Positions 23,211 through 31,660 of a stretch of DNA of 64,000 nt are shown here, piece after piece; the stretch's first letter is position 1, and each line of letters begins with the position of its first letter. The notes beneath the pieces were generated by a model, which had not been told where the DNA came from, searched no databases, and saw nothing but the letters and a program-made list of their open reading frames with translations. This stretch comes from a virus, in IMG/VR virus record IMGVR_UViG_3300047481_000755, positions 1 to 64,000 of that record; one strand, 5' to 3'. Made by a program: the position numbers and the translations under genes.

Positions 23211-24155
23211 TCAACTAGCAGGTTCAACAACTGTTGATTTTTCAGCCAGTGCTGCCTCTGCTGCTTTCTTTTGTGCTTCTAGTGCTGCTTTACCTTCTGG
23301 GCTATTAGCATCAACACGCTTTAGACCACGACGTTCTAGCGCAGATAGATCGCCCTTGAACTCATAATGTCCAATGTGATTTAGTAGCACTCTGCTATCT
23401 GCCCAGATATCACCACCTAGTGCCTGCCAACGACGACAGAATGTCCAGTCTTCACTTAGATAGTGTCCCTTAGCATCAATCACAGTATCGAAAATACTAT
23501 ACATGAATGGTTCGTATTGCTTACCTAGGCCGATATCGTCAACATATTTACATTCTGGATGTGCGACAGTAAGTTGTTCATAAACATGCTTCTTGAATAG
23601 TAGGAAACCTGTTCCTTGTGTATCTACTTGGAAGATAGGCCCTTCAATTCTGCCACCATTCTTTAGATTGATAACATAGTCAATAGGCAAACTCTTCTTA
23701 GGATACAGACCACCGATAACGTCCTTATCTGCGGCAATCATGCCAAAAATTGCTTCTGGTTCAAACCGAATATCAGCATCAATAAACATGAAGTGTGTTG
23801 CTGCTGCGTTGGTCATCATCTTGGCACATAGATTATTTCTAGCGCGAGTGACCAGACTCTCATTGACCATAGTATCTAGACTCCAGTTTAGACCTACTTT
23901 GCTCGCTAGCAAGGTAAATCGTAGAAAACTGGTCATAGTTGGCTCACTGACCATACCGCCATAACATGGAACAGCAAAGTGTACATGAACTTTCTTATAA
24001 TCAAACGTGGGTTGTTGTGTGCCTGGTGTGGTTTTTGGTAGATTAGGCACGGGCATAATAGGCTTAGTTAACTTAGGTACTGGTGTTCCAGAACTTTGTG
24101 GTGTAATAAGTTTTGCGTCTACAGTTTCTTTTTCGCTCATTGATTTTTCTTTCAT
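23211..24155 (-). CDS. Family-2-like glycosyltransferase
   Basis: 314 residues. A Pro/Thr-rich leader of about 50 residues is followed by a GT-A fold domain: HFAVPCYGGMV at the start, ARNNLCAKMM, then FMFIDADIRFEP with the DxD nucleotide-sugar/metal site. GGLYPKK and a later LSEDWTFCRRWQALGGDIW motif follow. Such enzymes transfer sugars to proteins, DNA or surface glycans. The start forms an ATGA overlap with the preceding 55-residue gene; a second in-frame ATG five codons on is possible. It ends just before a terminator. Confidence 0.8.
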   Translation of the reverse strand: MKEKSMSEKETVDAKLITPQSSGTPVPKLTKPIMPVPNLPKTTPGTQQPTFDYKKVHVHFAVPCYGGMVSEPTMTSFLRFTLLASKVGLNWSLDTMVNESLVTRARNNLCAKMMTNAAATHFMFIDADIRFEPEAIFGMIAADKDVIGGLYPKKSLPIDYVINLKNGGRIEGPIFQVDTQGTGFLLFKKHVYEQLTVAHPECKYVDDIGLGKQYEPFMYSIFDTVIDAKGHYLSEDWTFCRRWQALGGDIWADSRVLLNHIGHYEFKGDLSALERRGLKRVDANSPEGKAALEAQKKAAEAALAEKSTVVEPAS

Positions 24156-24319
24156 TCAGTTTCTATTTCTACAATGATATCATTGCCGACTAATTCTTGA
24201 ACAATTTGTTCAAGTGATGCTAAAACTTCAGTACTAGCAAGTGATGTTTCTAGTGTATCTGAATTTTTAACTAGTTTATTAAGTTTTATAGTTATGATTT
24301 CTTCATGGATTTTTGCCAT
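24152..24319 (-). CDS. Small conserved phage protein, 55 aa
   Basis: An ATG at 24319 with an AGGA ribosome-binding site ten bases upstream. It is acidic and helical, with LASLEQIVQELVGNDIIVEIE at the C terminus, a pattern I know from small unannotated proteins of T4-like phages. Its ribosome-binding site is paired in a hairpin that contains a late box (24325-24367). Confidence 0.72.
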   Translation of the reverse strand: MAKIHEEIITIKLNKLVKNSDTLETSLASTEVLASLEQIVQELVGNDIIVEIETE

Positions 24320-24324
24320 TTGTT

Positions 24325-24367
24325 GTTGATCCTAGTTGAATATGGATATTTATTATTCAGGATCAAC
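24325..24367 (-). promoter_or_regulatory. SD-sequestering hairpin with late box AATAAATA in loop
   Basis: GTTGATCCT (24325-24333) and AGGATCAAC (24359-24367) form a perfect 9-bp inverted repeat. In the minus-strand RNA the 3' arm carries AGGA, the ribosome-binding site of the gene at 24319. The loop carries AATAAATA (24354-24347). Late transcripts would lack the 5' arm and free the site. Confidence 0.65.
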
Positions 24368-25075
24368 CAGATTATAAATTTTATTAACGATTCCTGGATG
24401 AACAATATTCAGCAACATTACGATTTTTTCATCGTTAGTATAAAAATACCCACCACCAAAATATCCTTTTCCACGTCTTAATTGACGAACAAGATATTCG
24501 CTTGCGCTGTTTTCTATTTCTGACTTTGATATAACATCAGCAAGAGCATTGGCATTTTCAATATTAAACGCACGATTTAATGTTATTTTATATTTGAAAG
24601 AATTATGTTGACTGCGTATGATATTGCCATCTGTAATTAATTTATGTTGAGCATCTGAGCCTGGAATAGATACTTCTATCACTCTTTCGCCATATAAATT
24701 TGCTACCGTCTTTAGTAATTCAATATCATTACTGTAGAATATAGCATGTGGTTCTTCAACACGAAATCTTAGATCAGTGCTTTTGTCATGATTTTCAATA
24801 AAATTTGATAAATCATGTAGTTGAGTATCATCGGCATTTTCGAAATTACTACGTTGTCTATTGTAGAAGTAACTACTACCATAAAACTTATTTGCTCTCT
24901 CAATCATTTCAATGATACGATCAGAAAAACTAGTTATATTTTTACTTCGCAGTAATTTACAACCAGGAGCATAAATTTTTACACTGTTAGCATATATTCC
25001 ATAAAATGCTTTTTTTGTATTTTGAATATTAACAGTTGGATTTAATTGAGTCCAGAATGATGTATCCATTTTCAT
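24353..25075 (-). CDS. Unknown phage protein next to clpA-like gene
   Basis: 240 residues with two similar halves of alternating helix and strand. It has FWTQLNPTVNIQNTKKAFYG at the start, and GSSYFYNRQR and GGGYFYTNDEK in comparable positions of the two halves, which hints at an internal duplication. It overlaps the end of the ClpA-like gene by 47 bases. No known domain. Confidence 0.65.
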   Translation of the reverse strand: MKMDTSFWTQLNPTVNIQNTKKAFYGIYANSVKIYAPGCKLLRSKNITSFSDRIIEMIERANKFYGSSYFYNRQRSNFENADDTQLHDLSNFIENHDKSTDLRFRVEEPHAIFYSNDIELLKTVANLYGERVIEVSIPGSDAQHKLITDGNIIRSQHNSFKYKITLNRAFNIENANALADVISKSEIENSASEYLVRQLRRGKGYFGGGYFYTNDEKIVMLLNIVHPGIVNKIYNLVDPE

Positions 25076-27323
25076 CTATTAGAGTGTTAGTGTTGTATAT
25101 TGTATATGCTTTTTGCTGAAAGTCAAACTCAATTTTACCATTATAAGTAACATTGACGTTACACTTAGATAACTTTTCAAATAATATCTTTTTGCTCAGT
25201 GGCACTTTGATCAATTCAGAAATAGTTCGGGCCAATGGCCTTGCGCCCAGTTTGCTATCATAGCCAACTTCAATGATACGATCCATAGCAGTGGTATCAA
25301 GATTAACGGTAATACCTTTATCTAGCAGCAGATCATTTAATTCCTTGACGAACTTGCCAATAATTAACTTGATATGATCCTTGGATAACTTCTTGAACTT
25401 AACGATGCTATCAAGACGATTTCTGAACTCTGGCTTGAAGAAGTCTTTAACTGCCTTATCGTCTTCGTTTGATTTCTCTAATTTAGGAACAAATCCCATG
25501 GTGTTAGTTTCATTCTCTGCTGCGCCAAGATTGCTAGTTAGCATCAATACACATTGACGACAATTTGCCTTCTTGCCATTGCTGCTGGTAACTATACCTT
25601 CGTCCATCATGGTTAGTAGAATGTGAGCAACATCTGGATGTGCTTTTTCAATCTCGTCAAACAGAATTACTGAATTAGGATTCTTTTCAATATCACTGAT
25701 CAACAGACCGCCACCCAAATTGCCGTCATCATAGCCAACATATCCCGGTGGCGCACCAATCAACTTTGCGATAGCATGTTTTTCTTGATACTCGCTCATG
25801 TCGTACCGTATCAACTTCATGCCTAGATTTTCTGCTAGTAATTTAGCCAATTCTGTTTTGCCTGTACCGGTTGGACCAGTTAATAGAAAACTGCCAACAG
25901 GTTTATTCAGTGCTTTCAGTCCAGCCTTGCTAACATATATTTTTTCTAAGATAGTATCTACTGCTCCATCTTGGCCAAATAGTTTAGACTTGATATTGCC
26001 CTCAATATTCTCTACTAGTGATACGTTCTGAGCATCCAATTGTTCTATTGGAACTTTGATATATTGACTGAGAACACTGATAATATCGCTTTTCTTGATA
26101 GTTAAATTCTGACCTAGAACTTTTGCCTTAGCACAGGCAGTATCAAGTAGATCAATGGCTTTGTCTGGCAGTTTTTTATCTGTTTGATACTTGGCACTTA
26201 ATTCAACGGCAGCAATTACTGCCTCATCAGTTATTTCTACGCCATGAAAATCTTCAAAAACATCAGTTAACTCGGTGATAATTTTCTTTGCTATATCAAT
26301 GCTTGGTTCATCAACGGTCAATCTGTAAAAACGGCGCATCAATGCCCGATCTTTTTCAAAACTCTGATTGTATTCTTCCCATGTTGTACTGGCGATTACT
26401 TTGATATTGCCCTTGGTTAGTGCTGGCTTGATCATGTTTGAAAAGTCTACACTACTATTTGAACCACTGCCGGCACCACGCATCTGATGTGCTTCGTCAA
26501 TGAAAAGAATAGTATCACCCTTAAGTTCAAGTGCCTTTAATACATGTTTCAATTTTTCTTCAAACTCGCCACGATACTTACTGCCTGCCAGTAGCGATGG
26601 AATATCAAGACTATATACAGTGTAATTCTTTAGATAGTCTGGAACTTCGCCTTCAACAATTTTTACTGCCAATCCCTCGGCAATAGCAGTTTTGCCAACG
26701 CCAGGATCGCCTACCATAAGCACATTACACTTGTTTCTCTTTGCTAGAACATTGATCATTTCCTCTAGTTCTACTTCTCTGCCAATTACGGGATCCAATT
26801 TTTCTGATTTTGCCATTTCAGACAAGTTATCACAATAGTTTTCTAGCAGGGTATCCAACTGAGACTTGCCCTTTTTCTTTGGCTTTTGTTCAGCGAAAGT
26901 ATTATTCCAGTAATTGATTACTTTATCTTTCTCGATGCCATACTTCATTAAGAAGTACCGCGCATGACTTTTATCTTCAGCACATATACTCAGATAGATA
27001 TCTACAATTTGTAAATTTGATCGTCCACTAAACAGTACTTGAGTAAACGCACGATTAAATACTCGTTCTAGAGTGTGAGTCTTTTTTGGAACAATATCGT
27101 AACCGTTGCTGATTAAATAAGTTTGACTATCAATGTAATCTTCTAACTCAATCAGTAGATCATCAATTTTTACTTCTAATTTGGTAGTCAACTCACGAAA
27201 TATATCGTGTGTGAGTAAGCCGTAAAGCAGATGCTCTAGCGTTACATATTCGTGATTTTTCTTGATGGCTAGTTTAGTAGCCTCTTCAATAATCTTATCA
27301 ATTTCTGGTTGTGTTTGTAGCAT
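25029..27323 (-). CDS. clpA: ClpA-like AAA+ unfoldase
   Basis: 764 residues, close to bacterial ClpA (758). An N-terminal Clp_N repeat domain is followed by AAA-1 with Walker A GDPGVGKTA and Walker B LFIDEAHQM. AAA-2 has Walker A GPTGTGKTE and LFDEIEKAH, and a D2-small C-terminal domain ends the protein. The ClpP-docking loop of ClpA is not evident, so it may act alone or on phage proteins. ClpA feeds unfolded substrates to ClpP; a phage copy could redirect host proteolysis. It lies just downstream of the DnaJ-like gene. Confidence 0.9.
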   Translation of the reverse strand: MLQTQPEIDKIIEEATKLAIKKNHEYVTLEHLLYGLLTHDIFRELTTKLEVKIDDLLIELEDYIDSQTYLISNGYDIVPKKTHTLERVFNRAFTQVLFSGRSNLQIVDIYLSICAEDKSHARYFLMKYGIEKDKVINYWNNTFAEQKPKKKGKSQLDTLLENYCDNLSEMAKSEKLDPVIGREVELEEMINVLAKRNKCNVLMVGDPGVGKTAIAEGLAVKIVEGEVPDYLKNYTVYSLDIPSLLAGSKYRGEFEEKLKHVLKALELKGDTILFIDEAHQMRGAGSGSNSSVDFSNMIKPALTKGNIKVIASTTWEEYNQSFEKDRALMRRFYRLTVDEPSIDIAKKIITELTDVFEDFHGVEITDEAVIAAVELSAKYQTDKKLPDKAIDLLDTACAKAKVLGQNLTIKKSDIISVLSQYIKVPIEQLDAQNVSLVENIEGNIKSKLFGQDGAVDTILEKIYVSKAGLKALNKPVGSFLLTGPTGTGKTELAKLLAENLGMKLIRYDMSEYQEKHAIAKLIGAPPGYVGYDDGNLGGGLLISDIEKNPNSVILFDEIEKAHPDVAHILLTMMDEGIVTSSNGKKANCRQCVLMLTSNLGAAENETNTMGFVPKLEKSNEDDKAVKDFFKPEFRNRLDSIVKFKKLSKDHIKLIIGKFVKELNDLLLDKGITVNLDTTAMDRIIEVGYDSKLGARPLARTISELIKVPLSKKILFEKLSKCNVNVTYNGKIEFDFQQKAYTIYNTNTLIDENGYIILDSIKSNC

Positions 27324-27331
27324 GTAGATAT

Positions 27332-28147
27332 TTAGGTAGATGTTTTGATTTGTCGCACTAAATCTAGTTGTGAGACAGATAAGGTAGTTGGTATTATAAT
27401 GTTAACTTTCACATAAAAATTTCCTCTGATATCCTTTTGAAATTCATATAAACCCTCGCCTGGTATTTTAAATTTTGTACCTTGTTGAGTGTTTGGTGGT
27501 ATTTTTATGATGAAAGTTTTTTCGGATAGTGTTTGTACTTCTAGTTCACAGCCTAGTATAGCATCAAAGCAGTTCAGCGAAATTTCCGTTTCTAGATCCA
27601 AGCCTTTTTGTATAAATTTGTTAGACTCGTGAACGATGATGCTGATGTACAAGTCGCCTGGGTGAGCGTTTGGGAAAATTCTCTCACCTCCACCACCAAA
27701 CTTCATTACAGTGCCAGATTTTATACCTCTGGGTATCTTTATCTCTAGCGTTTTGCTATCGTTGTTCTTAGTGCGTATCGTTACAAATTTTGTAGTTTCG
27801 GACAACGTATCTGCTAGATTAATTTCTATTGAAGTTTTTATGTCTGGATTTCTACGTTGTCCCCTCATAAAATGCGAAAATATATCACCGTCACCAAATG
27901 AAAATCCAAATGAGTTGAATACATCATCAATGTTTGGATTACCGCCAAAATTACCACTTCTCATGGCGTCGTATTCTGCTCGCTTACGATCATCCATGAG
28001 TGTATCATATGCTTGCTGTATTTCTTGAAACTTAGCAGTATCACCACCACGATCTGGGTGATGTTTGCCCGCTAACTTTCTATACGAACTTTTGATTTCG
28101 TCCTTGGAAGCACCAGGAGATACATTTAAAATTTTATAATAATCCAT
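27332..28147 (-). CDS. DnaJ-like co-chaperone (CbpA type)
   Basis: 271 residues from MDYYKILNVSPGASKDEIK at 28147. A J domain with the essential HPD (GKHHPDRGG) is followed by a Gly/Phe-rich linker and two C-terminal beta domains. The Cys-rich zinc domain of true DnaJ is missing, as in CbpA. It would stimulate host DnaK ATPase and deliver phage substrates. It is followed by clpA, so the pair may form a protein-quality or remodelling unit. A terminator lies upstream of the start. Confidence 0.88.
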   Translation of the reverse strand: MDYYKILNVSPGASKDEIKSSYRKLAGKHHPDRGGDTAKFQEIQQAYDTLMDDRKRAEYDAMRSGNFGGNPNIDDVFNSFGFSFGDGDIFSHFMRGQRRNPDIKTSIEINLADTLSETTKFVTIRTKNNDSKTLEIKIPRGIKSGTVMKFGGGGERIFPNAHPGDLYISIIVHESNKFIQKGLDLETEISLNCFDAILGCELEVQTLSEKTFIIKIPPNTQQGTKFKIPGEGLYEFQKDIRGNFYVKVNIIIPTTLSVSQLDLVRQIKTST

Positions 28148-28168
28148 ACTCACTATTCTACAACAAAA

Positions 28169-28191
28169 ATGGGCAGAAATCAACTGCCCAT
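28169..28191 (-). terminator. Rho-independent terminator
   Basis: Minus strand: ATGGGCAG, loop TTGATTT, CTGCCCAT, then TTTTGTTG. It ends the lysis/secreted-protein operon between 28215 and the dnaJ-like start. Confidence 0.8.
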
Positions 28192-28214
28192 CTTGTGTTT
28201 TGATAATTTATATT

Positions 28215-28427
28215 TTACTTTTTGGTTCCGTCAGGTACTTCTTTACCCTCTACCTTTTTGCGAACCTTGATTTCCTTACATGTTTGTTTAACTGTGCCGT
28301 CCTTGTTCTTTACAACTTGGCCGTTTTTGTCTTTAACATCAGTACAAACTTTTTTGATTTCTGGAGCAGCATTTAGGGATAGTGATGCTGCCATTAATGC
28401 TATAAATAAGAAATTTTGTATCTTCAT
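28215..28427 (-). CDS. Small secreted periplasmic protein
   Basis: 70 residues with a clear signal peptide (MKIQNFLFIALMAASLSLNA, cleavage after LNA). A 50-residue Lys-rich mature part has two cysteines (KVCTDV, QTCKEI) that could form a disulfide. It sits at the end of the lysis gene run. It could be an envelope-acting factor, but nothing specific is recognised. Confidence 0.7.
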   Translation of the reverse strand: MKIQNFLFIALMAASLSLNAAPEIKKVCTDVKDKNGQVVKNKDGTVKQTCKEIKVRKKVEGKEVPDGTKK

Positions 28428-28433
28428 ATCAAC

Positions 28434-28889
28434 TTACCTTTCTGGAAATTCTGCGTCTGGAACTAACTTTCTGCCCTTATAATCAGATTGTGGCGCGACG
28501 TATGGTGCAGGCGCACTGGAAGGCATCATTGATGGTGTATAAGATTGTGGTGCTGGGCTCATAGACATACTAGGAGCAGGCAGTGCGGCTGGTGCTGCCG
28601 GTGCCGATTGGGTAGCGGCAACGCCTGCTATCTTTTCTTGGCCTCTACTCCATGCGGTAATACCCAATATTGCGCCCATTGCCATGTGAAATAGACCTGC
28701 CCCAATTAGCGTAAGTGGTTGCCATTGACGGAAAGCGTCATTTGCTGCCTCAACTTCCCAAAATTGTACTATGGTAAACATTATTGGAAATAGAATGAAG
28801 TCAAATACACAAACGACCATATACATCATGGCCATCATAGGTCTCCATTTTTTCTGCATCCAATCTTCTTTTTCTTTTGCTTTGCTCAT
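28434..28889 (-). CDS. Holin-like protein (3TM gene-transfer-agent holin type)
   Basis: 151 residues from MSKAKEKEDW at 28889, an exact ATGA overlap with the lipoprotein gene; an earlier in-frame ATG would overlap by 46 bases. Two clear hydrophobic helices and a third weaker one include KWRPMMAMMYMVVCVFDFILFPI and GAGLFHMAMGAILGI. This pattern resembles the three-helix holins first noted in gene-transfer agents. The Pro/Ala-rich C terminus is cytoplasmic or disordered. Its position after endolysin and spanin genes supports a lysis role. Confidence 0.7.
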   Translation of the reverse strand: MSKAKEKEDWMQKKWRPMMAMMYMVVCVFDFILFPIMFTIVQFWEVEAANDAFRQWQPLTLIGAGLFHMAMGAILGITAWSRGQEKIAGVAATQSAPAAPAALPAPSMSMSPAPQSYTPSMMPSSAPAPYVAPQSDYKGRKLVPDAEFPER

Positions 28890-29155
28890 TTTTTCTTCCC
28901 ATTCATAATCTTTTGTGTTTCTTTGTACCACTCTTGCCAGCCATTAACACTTTCAGAACATTGATAGTAGGTGCCATAATTTTGTATAACAACTGCCATC
29001 AGATCCTTAATACTATTTTGGTCTTCTGGTACTTCTATTAACTGAGAGCACTTTTCTAATAATATTTCTGGCGCCTCAGGAAATTTTTGAGTGACAGGCA
29101 CTGTAGTAAAACAGCCAGTCAAAAATAGAGGTAGAATTAGTAATGCTAGTTTCAT
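28886..29155 (-). CDS. Outer-membrane spanin-like lipoprotein (Rz1 type)
   Basis: 89 residues. MKLALLILPLFLTGC is a short lipoprotein signal with lipobox LTGC. The mature part has three further cysteines or disulfide candidates and a helical C terminus. It overlaps the inner-membrane spanin-like gene by four bases (ATGA), the usual arrangement for two-component spanins. The pair would fuse inner and outer membranes in the last step of lysis. Confidence 0.65.
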   Translation of the reverse strand: MKLALLILPLFLTGCFTTVPVTQKFPEAPEILLEKCSQLIEVPEDQNSIKDLMAVVIQNYGTYYQCSESVNGWQEWYKETQKIMNGKKK

Positions 29156-29655
29156 TTTTTACCTCTGGTCAATTCGTTTATAGTTAAGTTTATTCTGGCC
29201 GCTTCATTGTGTAGTTTGATGATATCAACTGGTATAGGACATACTTCCATAAACTTAACTACTTCTTCTTTTTTGACTACTTCACGATCTACATAACGTA
29301 TAATTTCATCAGCCTTTTCTCGTACAATCTTATTCTTGTATACGACTTTTTCTTGAATTACAACCTTAACTTCTTCCGCCTTTGCTTCGGCTATCTTTAG
29401 TTTTTTTTCTACTTCTTCAACTTTATCGCGCCATATTTTTTCTGTGCTATAACCACCTTTTACATAGATACCAGCACAAAGAATAATAATACTGACGATT
29501 TGAATTATCTTGTAGTATCCAGCAATCGCAGGAATCAATCTGACCATAGGCGATATGAATACAAAACTCAACACCGTTAAGGTAATACCAATGAACAGTA
29601 TTGAGTTTACAATGTATTCAAGCATCGTTGTAGGTAACAGATGTAACAACCACAT
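29152..29655 (-). CDS. Inner-membrane spanin-like protein (Rz type)
   Basis: 167 residues. Two N-terminal hydrophobic segments (residues 11-30 and about 45-63) are followed by a long Lys/Glu/Val coiled coil (residues 70-140) and a short C-terminal tail. The architecture of an N-terminal anchor plus periplasmic coiled coil fits an i-spanin. It starts at a TAATG overlap with the endolysin stop, with a GGAG ribosome-binding site, and is followed by the lipoprotein gene. Confidence 0.65.
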   Translation of the reverse strand: MWLLHLLPTTMLEYIVNSILFIGITLTVLSFVFISPMVRLIPAIAGYYKIIQIVSIIILCAGIYVKGGYSTEKIWRDKVEEVEKKLKIAEAKAEEVKVVIQEKVVYKNKIVREKADEIIRYVDREVVKKEEVVKFMEVCPIPVDIIKLHNEAARINLTINELTRGKK

Positions 29656-30299
29656 TAATGAACTCCTAGAACATGTAGGGCGTGATTGTAGTGTTTAATT
29701 CTATCTTCTAGTCCTATCGTACCGCCGTTAATTCTCTTACTTAAGGTAATTATATCCTTCTTATCGGCGAACTGATTTAACTTATTCTCATCCCAGAACC
29801 AGGCAGCACTCTGAACACAGCCTTCAAATGTTTTTAGATGTTCAACTGCCTCTTCAACATCAATTTCCAAACTCATTGCGTAGTTCGTGTAGTTGTTCTT
29901 GCCAGTTAATTGAATTAATCCACGCCCACAGTAGCGGTATCCATCGCCACTTTCTTCTGGACCATTGCCCATGCGATTAGCATAAATTCTGTTAGCAATT
30001 GCTTCTTGACGATTAGGCATTGCCGCATAGCGTTGTGCTATCTCGTCATTCGGGAAATATTTGGGAAATACTTTTCGTAGTGATTGCCAACGATAGTTTA
30101 AGTTTTCTTTGATGAATCTAAAGTTACCAGATTCGTGAGCACATTGTGCTAAGAAAGCAGCAACCCGAAGTGGAGTTTCTATTTCGTATTCGGGAAGTAT
30201 CGCTATCAGAGCATTGTACCAATCATCTATATATTGATTTTTTGGTACGATTTCTTTAAGTTGGTCAAGTGTGAAGTCAAAACTGAATTGAGTAGCCAT
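29655..30299 (-). CDS. Endolysin, GH19 chitinase-like
   Basis: 214 residues of the glycoside hydrolase family 19 fold used by many phage endolysins to cut peptidoglycan glycan strands. AFLAQCAHESGNFRFIKENLNYRW holds the catalytic Glu, and GRGLIQLTGKNNYTNYA is the family signature. There is no signal peptide, so release needs the holin. The ribosome-binding site and start codon lie in a hairpin loop next to a late promoter (30289-30331), as for T4 lysozyme. Spanin and holin genes follow. Confidence 0.88.
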   Translation of the reverse strand: MATQFSFDFTLDQLKEIVPKNQYIDDWYNALIAILPEYEIETPLRVAAFLAQCAHESGNFRFIKENLNYRWQSLRKVFPKYFPNDEIAQRYAAMPNRQEAIANRIYANRMGNGPEESGDGYRYCGRGLIQLTGKNNYTNYAMSLEIDVEEAVEHLKTFEGCVQSAAWFWDENKLNQFADKKDIITLSKRINGGTIGLEDRIKHYNHALHVLGVH

Positions 30300-30331
30300 G
30301 TTATATCCTCTGTACTACTCACGTATTTATC
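30289..30331 (-). promoter_or_regulatory. Endolysin hairpin plus late box GATAAATA
   Basis: TGAGTAG (30289-30295) pairs with CTACTCA (30315-30321). In the minus-strand RNA the loop contains AGAGG and the AUG at 30299. GATAAATA (30331-30324) lies just before the 5' arm, so a late start about six bases on would remove part of that arm. T4 gene e (lysozyme) is regulated by the same kind of structure. Confidence 0.6.
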
Positions 30332-30350
30332 CCAAAATACAAAAATAATA

Positions 30351-30959
30351 TCAGCGTATTCTGGCCAGATCTCTAAGCAAATTAGTGTAATCGTTGACTA
30401 CTGCTTTTTTGGTTATGTTGACTCTAGCTGATTCTTTCATTTGCTCTAGTTCTTTATTGAACATTTCATCACGATCATACTTGGCGATGTACTGATCTGG
30501 TGTCATAGGAATGACCTGCTTTAATTTCCTAGCATCAACTGGATACTCATCTTTGCTTTTTTGATACTGAAAGCGCCACTCTGAAAACTTTTGATCGGTA
30601 AGATTGATAATATCTTCAATCAACTCAACAATATGTTTGGCTGCTGGTGGTGTTCGTTCTAATTCTACGAACACTAGATAATCGCCATCATCAAGTTCAC
30701 CCGTGCTGATATCAGCATCCAGTACCCATTCATAGCCACGCTCTATGAAGTTCATAAGATCTTCGGCTGCTTTTTTCTCAAGTGCTTTGATGCTCAATAC
30801 CATGATATCGGCATCTTCACCCATCTTGCTCTTGAACTCGTCTATATGAAGTTTGTTATGAACTAGTCTGGCTAAATCGCCATGTTCAAGACCTTCAGAG
30901 AGTTGGTGCTGGTGGGATTCCTGGTGGCTGCCCTGGTATTTGTCCTGGCTGTGCTGCAT
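30351..30959 (-). CDS. Conserved T4-like phage protein, unknown
   Basis: 202 residues as an ATG-initiated frame, but the first 20 (Gln/His/Ser-rich) come from the out-of-frame tail of the gene upstream. The conserved part starts near LSEGLEHGDLARLVHNKLHIDEFKSK and includes DADISTGELDDGDYLVFVELERTP, a compact block I associate with T4-like structural neighbourhoods. No ribosome-binding site fits the ATG. A +1 shift at CTC TGA would fuse it to the 30895-31476 protein. Function unknown. Confidence 0.65.
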   Translation of the reverse strand: MQHSQDKYQGSHQESHQHQLSEGLEHGDLARLVHNKLHIDEFKSKMGEDADIMVLSIKALEKKAAEDLMNFIERGYEWVLDADISTGELDDGDYLVFVELERTPPAAKHIVELIEDIINLTDQKFSEWRFQYQKSKDEYPVDARKLKQVIPMTPDQYIAKYDRDEMFNKELEQMKESARVNITKKAVVNDYTNLLRDLARIR

Positions 30960-31476
30960 TTCCTTCTACCTTATTATTCTCATTGCCTGTGTCATCATCT
31001 AGACCTTCCTCGTATGCGTCGTCAATTTCTTCCGCATTCAAGGTTTCATTTTCTAATTCAATAGAACCACGTTCAATATCACTCATCAATCTTTTTGGCA
31101 TAGTAATCGTAACAACCCATACCGGCTTACTAACCATACGTGGTGTTTTTGTGCCTGGCTTAAAATCGTCAGGACTTTTAACTTCAACTGGATATTCAAA
31201 TGTGTCTTTTTCATATGAAATTTCACAACCGTAGTCCAGTAATCTTTTTCCACCCGATGGATCTGGCATCTTTCTGAAGGGATACATCCACTTACAAGTG
31301 ACGAAATACTTTTCGTAGATTGGTCCTTCTACTAGTTCGCCTATCTTCCAGTTCTTAAAGGTGTAAAGATCAAACTCGTCTAGCACTCGCTCATAATCTA
31401 GTAATGAGTTCAAGTTACTATCAGACATGTATATTGTCTTGGTGTTAGTTAGTATACTTTTAAGATCAGTTGCCAT
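30895..31476 (-). CDS. Conserved T4-like phage protein, unknown
   Basis: 193 residues. The conserved core includes FKNWKIGELVEGPIYEKYFV, WMYPFRKMPDPSGGKRLLDYG and WVVTITMPKRLM. The last 40 residues are Glu/Asn/Pro-rich and end with a proline tract. It is widely conserved with the following gene in T4-like phages as far as I can tell, possibly virion-associated. A late box lies upstream (31495-31502). Confidence 0.7.
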   Translation of the reverse strand: MATDLKSILTNTKTIYMSDSNLNSLLDYERVLDEFDLYTFKNWKIGELVEGPIYEKYFVTCKWMYPFRKMPDPSGGKRLLDYGCEISYEKDTFEYPVEVKSPDDFKPGTKTPRMVSKPVWVVTITMPKRLMSDIERGSIELENETLNAEEIDDAYEEGLDDDTGNENNKVEGNAAQPGQIPGQPPGIPPAPTL

Positions 31477-31494
31477 TTTTCTAGTGTTTTAATT

Positions 31495-31502
31495 TATTTA
31501 TC
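31495..31502 (-). promoter_or_regulatory. Late-type promoter box GATAAATA
   Basis: GATAAATA lies 19 bases before the start at 31476, in the divergent region shared with phoH. Confidence 0.45.
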
Positions 31503-31614
31503 ATGATTGATGAATACTAGCAAAACTGATAAATTGGGACACGAAACTAATATTTAGTGTAGAAAATAATTTCTAATATATGATTTTTCAGAGTATAGAA
31601 GATGTTTAAATAAT

Positions 31615-31636
31615 GATGTGAGGCAATCCCCACATC
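31615..31636 (+). promoter_or_regulatory. 5'-leader hairpin upstream of phoH
   Basis: GATGTG (31615-31620) pairs with CACATC (31631-31636), extended by GG/CC, just before the AGGAG ribosome-binding site of phoH. Its role is unknown; it may stabilise or regulate the leader. The 180-base region 31477-31660 otherwise shows no gene and no convincing plus-strand promoter. Confidence 0.4.
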
Positions 31637-31660
31637 AACTCTATAGAATAGGAGAAAACT

